From assembly GCF_002160065.1 (NCBI RefSeq), contig NZ_NFJW01000003.1, positions 145,571 to 209,570 on the forward strand: 64,000 bases of DNA. The letters run 5' to 3'. Below are positions 61,210 to 64,000 of the stretch, piece by piece (the stretch's first letter is position 1; every line of letters begins with the position of its first letter). The position numbers and the translations under genes are program-made. This DNA comes from Collinsella sp. An2 (GTDB taxonomy: Bacteria; Actinomycetota; Coriobacteriia; Coriobacteriales; Coriobacteriaceae). Below the pieces are notes generated by a model. The model saw only the letters and a program-made list of their open reading frames with translations. It ran no database searches and was not told the DNA's origin.

Positions 61210-62148
61210 CTAGCGTTGTGTCTCGTCGTCGAGTGCGCGTTTGATGCGGTCGCCGTCTGCAAGTAGCATGCGCAGGCGGTCTCGATCTCCGGCGTCAAGC
61301 GCGGAGCGGTATGCGTTGAGGGCATCCACGAGCCAGCCGATCTCTTGGCTGAGGTTCTGAGCGTTCGCGCACATGAGCTCGGCCCACATGGGGGCGTTGA
61401 GGTGCGCGACACGCGTGAGGTCGCGGTAGCTGCCAGCGCTGAAACCGTGGTGGGCTCGAGCCGTGGGGCTCTTCACGTAGGCGTTCGATACGATGTGCGC
61501 CAGCTGGCTTGTGAAGGCGATCAGCCTGTCGTGCGCCTCGGGCGTGGTCACGCTATAGGAGCCAAAACCCAAGGGGGCCAGGAGCGTATTTGCGCGGTCG
61601 AGCAGCGTCAGGCGATCGATGTCGTCAAGCTCGGGCGGAACGAGCACCATCGGCGCCCCCTGGAACAGGTCGGCGCGCGCATGGGCAAAGCCGGAATGCT
61701 CGGTGCCGGCCATGGGGTGTGTCCCGATGAACGAGAAACCGTAACGGCTTGCCAGGTCAAACGCGCGGGAACAGACCTCTTGCTTGATGCCTGCCGTGTC
61801 GATGACCAAGGGCCCGGCGCCGTGGGTGGGATCGGAGACGCTGCCCAAGAGCTCGGCGTGCTCTTCGAGCCAGGAAATGCATGCAGCGGGGTAGGCCGCA
61901 AGAACGATGAGGTCGCAGGAGGGAATGGCCGCATCGTTGAGCACGCCTGCAATGGTCTCGACGCGTGCGGCATCCATGGTATCGGGGTCGGTGTCCCAGG
62001 CAAGAACCTCCACGCCGGCTGCGTGGTAGGCACGTGCGAAGCTTCCGCCAATGAGACCCAGGCCCACGACGCCGACGCGACGCGGGGTCATAGGTGCCGC
62101 AGTGCTGCGTGATCCTTCGGTTTCCGTAGATGAAGTCGAATCTGCCAT
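61210..62148 (-). CDS. tyrA: Prephenate dehydrogenase
   Basis: TyrA oxidises prephenate to 4-hydroxyphenylpyruvate for tyrosine. The 312 residues have a Rossmann motif RVGVVGLGLIGGSFARAYHA near residue 24, LVIDTAGIKQEVCSRA, the FIGTHPMAGTEHSGF catalytic His block, PEAHDRLIAFTSQLAHIVSN and the helical C-terminal half. There is no ACT domain. The N-terminal ~20 residues are low complexity, so ATG at codon 20 is an alternative start. It follows aroF by nine bases. Confidence 0.93.
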   Translation of the reverse strand: MADSTSSTETEGSRSTAAPMTPRRVGVVGLGLIGGSFARAYHAAGVEVLAWDTDPDTMDAARVETIAGVLNDAAIPSCDLIVLAAYPAACISWLEEHAELLGSVSDPTHGAGPLVIDTAGIKQEVCSRAFDLASRYGFSFIGTHPMAGTEHSGFAHARADLFQGAPMVLVPPELDDIDRLTLLDRANTLLAPLGFGSYSVTTPEAHDRLIAFTSQLAHIVSNAYVKSPTARAHHGFSAGSYRDLTRVAHLNAPMWAELMCANAQNLSQEIGWLVDALNAYRSALDAGDRDRLRMLLADGDRIKRALDDETQR

Positions 62149-62157
62149 AGGGGCCTG

Positions 62158-63183
62158 CTATTCGGTGTCCGCCGCGGGGGCAATTGCCTCGCGGATGAGG
62201 GCGATGCGGCGCATGAGGTCGTTGAACTGGTCGGGCGTGAGCGCCTGGGCGCCGTCGGACCAAGCGTGGCTCGGGTCGTCGTGGACCTCGATCTCGAGGC
62301 CGTCGGCGCCCGCCGCGGTTGCGGCAAGGGCCATCGGTGCCACATAGCGGGTGTAGCCGGTTGCGTGGCTCGGGTCGGCGACCACGGGCAGGTGCGAGAG
62401 GTAGTGGAGCACCGGCACGGCGTTGAGGTCAAAGGTGTTGCGCGTGCGGGTCTCGAACGTGCGGATGCCGCGCTCGCAGAGGATAACGTTGTTGTTGCCC
62501 TCGCTCATGATGTACTCGGCGGCCATGAGCAGCTCGTCGATGGTGCCGGACATGCCGCGCTTGAGCAGGATGGGGATTTGGGTCTTACCCACCTCTTTGA
62601 GCAGGGGGAAGTTCTGGGCGTTACGCGCGCCGATCTGCATGACGTCGATCTTCTTGTCGATGAATACGTCGATGTCGCGCGGGTCCATGATCTCGGTCAC
62701 GATAGGCATCTTGAGCTCTTCGCGTGCCTCGCACAGGAGGTCAAGGCCGGCGGGGCCCATGCCCTGGTATGCGTACGGGGAGGTGCGGGGCTTGTAGGCG
62801 CCGCCGCGGAGCATGGTCGCACCTGCAGCCTTTACCTGGCGAGCGATGCGGATAAGATTCTCGCCCTCGACGGAGCAGGGGCCTGCGATGACCTGGAACT
62901 CGCCGGCACCGATGTGGATACCGAAGCCGCAGTCGATCGAGGAGTCCGCGGGGTGGAACTTGCGGTTTGCCTTCTTGAAGGGCTCGGACACGCGCTGGAC
63001 GCGCTCGACGATGTCCATGGATTCAAGCAGGAACGGGTCGATCTTGGTGGTGTCGCCCACCAGACCTATGACGATCTCGTTCTCGCCGCGTGACACGTTG
63101 GTGGACAGGCCCTTCTTCTCGATCCACCCGATCAGGTGGTCGACGGCCTCCGGGGAAGCGTTCTTGCGAAGAATGGCGATCAT
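62158..63183 (-). CDS. aroF: 3-deoxy-7-phosphoheptulonate synthase (DAHP synthase, type I-beta)
   Basis: This enzyme commits carbon to the shikimate pathway by joining erythrose-4-phosphate and phosphoenolpyruvate. The 341 residues have a regulatory ACT-like N-terminal domain (about 1-75, DHLIGWIEKKGLSTNVSRGE) and a TIM-barrel with IAGPCSVEGENLIRIARQ, GGAYKPRTSPYAYQGMG, MQIGARNAQNFPLL, LLKRGMSGTIDELLMAAEY, DPSHATGYT and EVHDDPSHAWSDGAQALTPD. GGAGG fixes the ATG. It is the first gene of the operon, behind a recognisable promoter. Confidence 0.96.
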   Translation of the reverse strand: MIAILRKNASPEAVDHLIGWIEKKGLSTNVSRGENEIVIGLVGDTTKIDPFLLESMDIVERVQRVSEPFKKANRKFHPADSSIDCGFGIHIGAGEFQVIAGPCSVEGENLIRIARQVKAAGATMLRGGAYKPRTSPYAYQGMGPAGLDLLCEAREELKMPIVTEIMDPRDIDVFIDKKIDVMQIGARNAQNFPLLKEVGKTQIPILLKRGMSGTIDELLMAAEYIMSEGNNNVILCERGIRTFETRTRNTFDLNAVPVLHYLSHLPVVADPSHATGYTRYVAPMALAATAAGADGLEIEVHDDPSHAWSDGAQALTPDQFNDLMRRIALIREAIAPAADTE

Positions 63184-63227
63184 GGGGTCCTCCAGACATG
63201 TCCCGCGACCGGGGACGTAGACGATTC

Positions 63228-63257
63228 GGTATAAGTGGATAGAGTGTAACGTAACAA
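63228..63257 (-). promoter_or_regulatory. Promoter of the aro operon
   Basis: On the minus strand TTGTTA (63257-63252) and TATACC (63233-63228) are 18 bp apart, 45 bases before the aroF start. An inverted repeat (ACAAC...GTTGT, 63255-63272) overlaps the -35 and could be an operator. Confidence 0.55.
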
Positions 63258-63470
63258 CTTGGAAACGTTGTCGACGCCCCTGATTTGTTAACGCTTGGGA
63301 ACATCGGCAGGGTCAGGGGGTGTTTGCCTTGTTCCGTCGTGGGCGGCTGGGTTTGCTGCGGGGCGCGTGTCTGGGTTTGTTGCTGGCCCGGCGGCGTCAG
63401 GACCTCTGAACCTGCAGAATTACACCTTTGCAGCGGCCTTGCACCCTGCGTCCCGATGTCTAGATAAAAC

Positions 63471-63606
63471 TCGTTTCGGTTTTATGCAGTTAGATTTCAA
63501 TTTCCCGAGTAGAGACAGCTTGTGACCAACAAAATGCCTGGATTCTGAAGCCCCGCTCGGGGGTCTACTTGTGGAATCCGGAATTTACTGCATAAAAACG
63601 AAACGA
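63471..63606. repeat. Palindromic element with 22-bp arms
   Basis: TCGTTTCGGTTTTATGCAGT (63471-63490, arm to 63492) pairs with the arm at 63585-63606 at 20 of 22 positions. The inner parts are also partly complementary (GAGTAGAG.../GTCTACTT). No gene is evident between 63184 and 64000. The element resembles a small MITE or an RNA hairpin unit. Confidence 0.6.
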
Positions 63607-63682
63607 ACAGTCGCTGTTATAGGACTTTATAGTTCTTTTCATGGAACGCCGGCGATTTTGTTGCTGCGTTTCGCTTGTTTTG

Positions 63683-63808
63683 TGGCAATTCACACGCTTG
63701 GTTCGAGTTCTGCGGCAATCCACACGGAAACACCCCTTGTAGAGGGCTTTGAGCGTGTGAATTGCGTACATATACGAGGGGATGCAAACGCGAGCGTGTA
63801 AATTGCCG
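63683..63808. repeat. Two direct and two inverted GCAATT(C)ACACGC motifs
   Basis: GGCAATTCACACG (63684), GGCAATCCACACG (63714), and inverted CGTGTGAATTGC (63754) and CGTGTAAATTGCC (63795) lie within 125 bases. The arrangement (direct pair facing inverted pair) echoes the array at 35.3-35.7 kb on a smaller scale. The rest of the stretch to 64000 shows nothing further. Confidence 0.5.
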
Positions 63809-64000
63809 CGGAACAGTGTGCGTTCGCGGCCGTAGGCTCGCGGCATGGGGAAGCGTGCAGGATGCATCGGGGGTTCGCAACGAGACGATATGAGAAAGCC
63901 ATTGAGGGAAAGCCTCCCCGCGGCATACCGGGTCGCGGGCTGGGCGGGAACAATGGCTTTGTAATCGTCGCCTGCGGTGCCGCCGTACCGCACGTATGGG

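Noticed and set aside
61194..61412. N-terminal extension of the intact AroB to 61412
   Set aside because: It overlaps tyrA out of frame and has no AroB similarity; the TTG at 61193 has a good ribosome site.

Overview
The window is about 64 kb of high-GC DNA, densely coding in its core regions. The genes, the GC content, the mannose-family PTS, the stacked AroE-AroK fusion and the order alaS-ruvX ... mltG ... pepQ-efp-nusB fit an actinobacterial genome of class Coriobacteriia, probably close to Collinsella. That placement is inferred from gene content and style, not from a marker search. No rRNA, tRNA, CRISPR array, transposase or prophage gene was seen.

Layout. 0-5.4 kb: end of smc, ftsY and ffh (chromosome condensation and SRP protein targeting). 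5.4-10.5 kb: a MerR regulator divergent from a YitT-like membrane protein, thyA, folA, a flavodoxin and a SPOUT RNA methylase. 10.6-16.2 kb: ftsH, an ECF sigma factor with a translationally coupled membrane partner, a NYN-domain protein, and DUF523 and VOC proteins. 16.5-21.4 kb: a T-box leader, ileS, lspA and an rluD-type pseudouridine synthase. 21.6-28.4 kb: a GT2 glycosyltransferase, a Tyr/Asp-rich small membrane protein, an ATP-grasp protein, a prepilin peptidase, a dGTPase-like HD protein and rarA. 28.6-31.9 kb: a coupled stress-type cluster (DUF948-like protein, RsbW-like protein, SigB-type sigma factor, AI-2E family permease). 32-35.1 kb: alaS and ruvX. 35.1-44.3 kb: an accessory block with a symmetric repeat array, a 1413-residue SLH surface protein carrying a G10 tract, and a mannose-family PTS operon. 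44.3-54.5 kb: mltG, yqeG, a relic-looking aroK-aroB pair, pepQ, efp, asp23-like, nusB, xseB, tlyA, nadK and recN. 54.6-63.2 kb, minus strand: an operon for chorismate, phenylalanine and tyrosine synthesis, running aroF-tyrA-aroB-aroA-aroC-pheA-aroE/K-aroQ.

The least explained material lies between the genes. (1) Two copies of a ~231-bp near-palindrome bounded by CTAG, each overlapping a neighbouring stop codon. (2) Two palindromes with a shared core but unrelated, self-complementary arms. (3) An eight-unit array with 52-bp period and exact dyad symmetry upstream of a probably phase-variable surface protein. (4) Further short phased repeats at 40.3 kb and 63.5-63.8 kb. The second, catalytically gutted aroB beside an aroK sits where other actinobacteria keep their aro cluster, while the intact pathway lies in the separate minus-strand operon.
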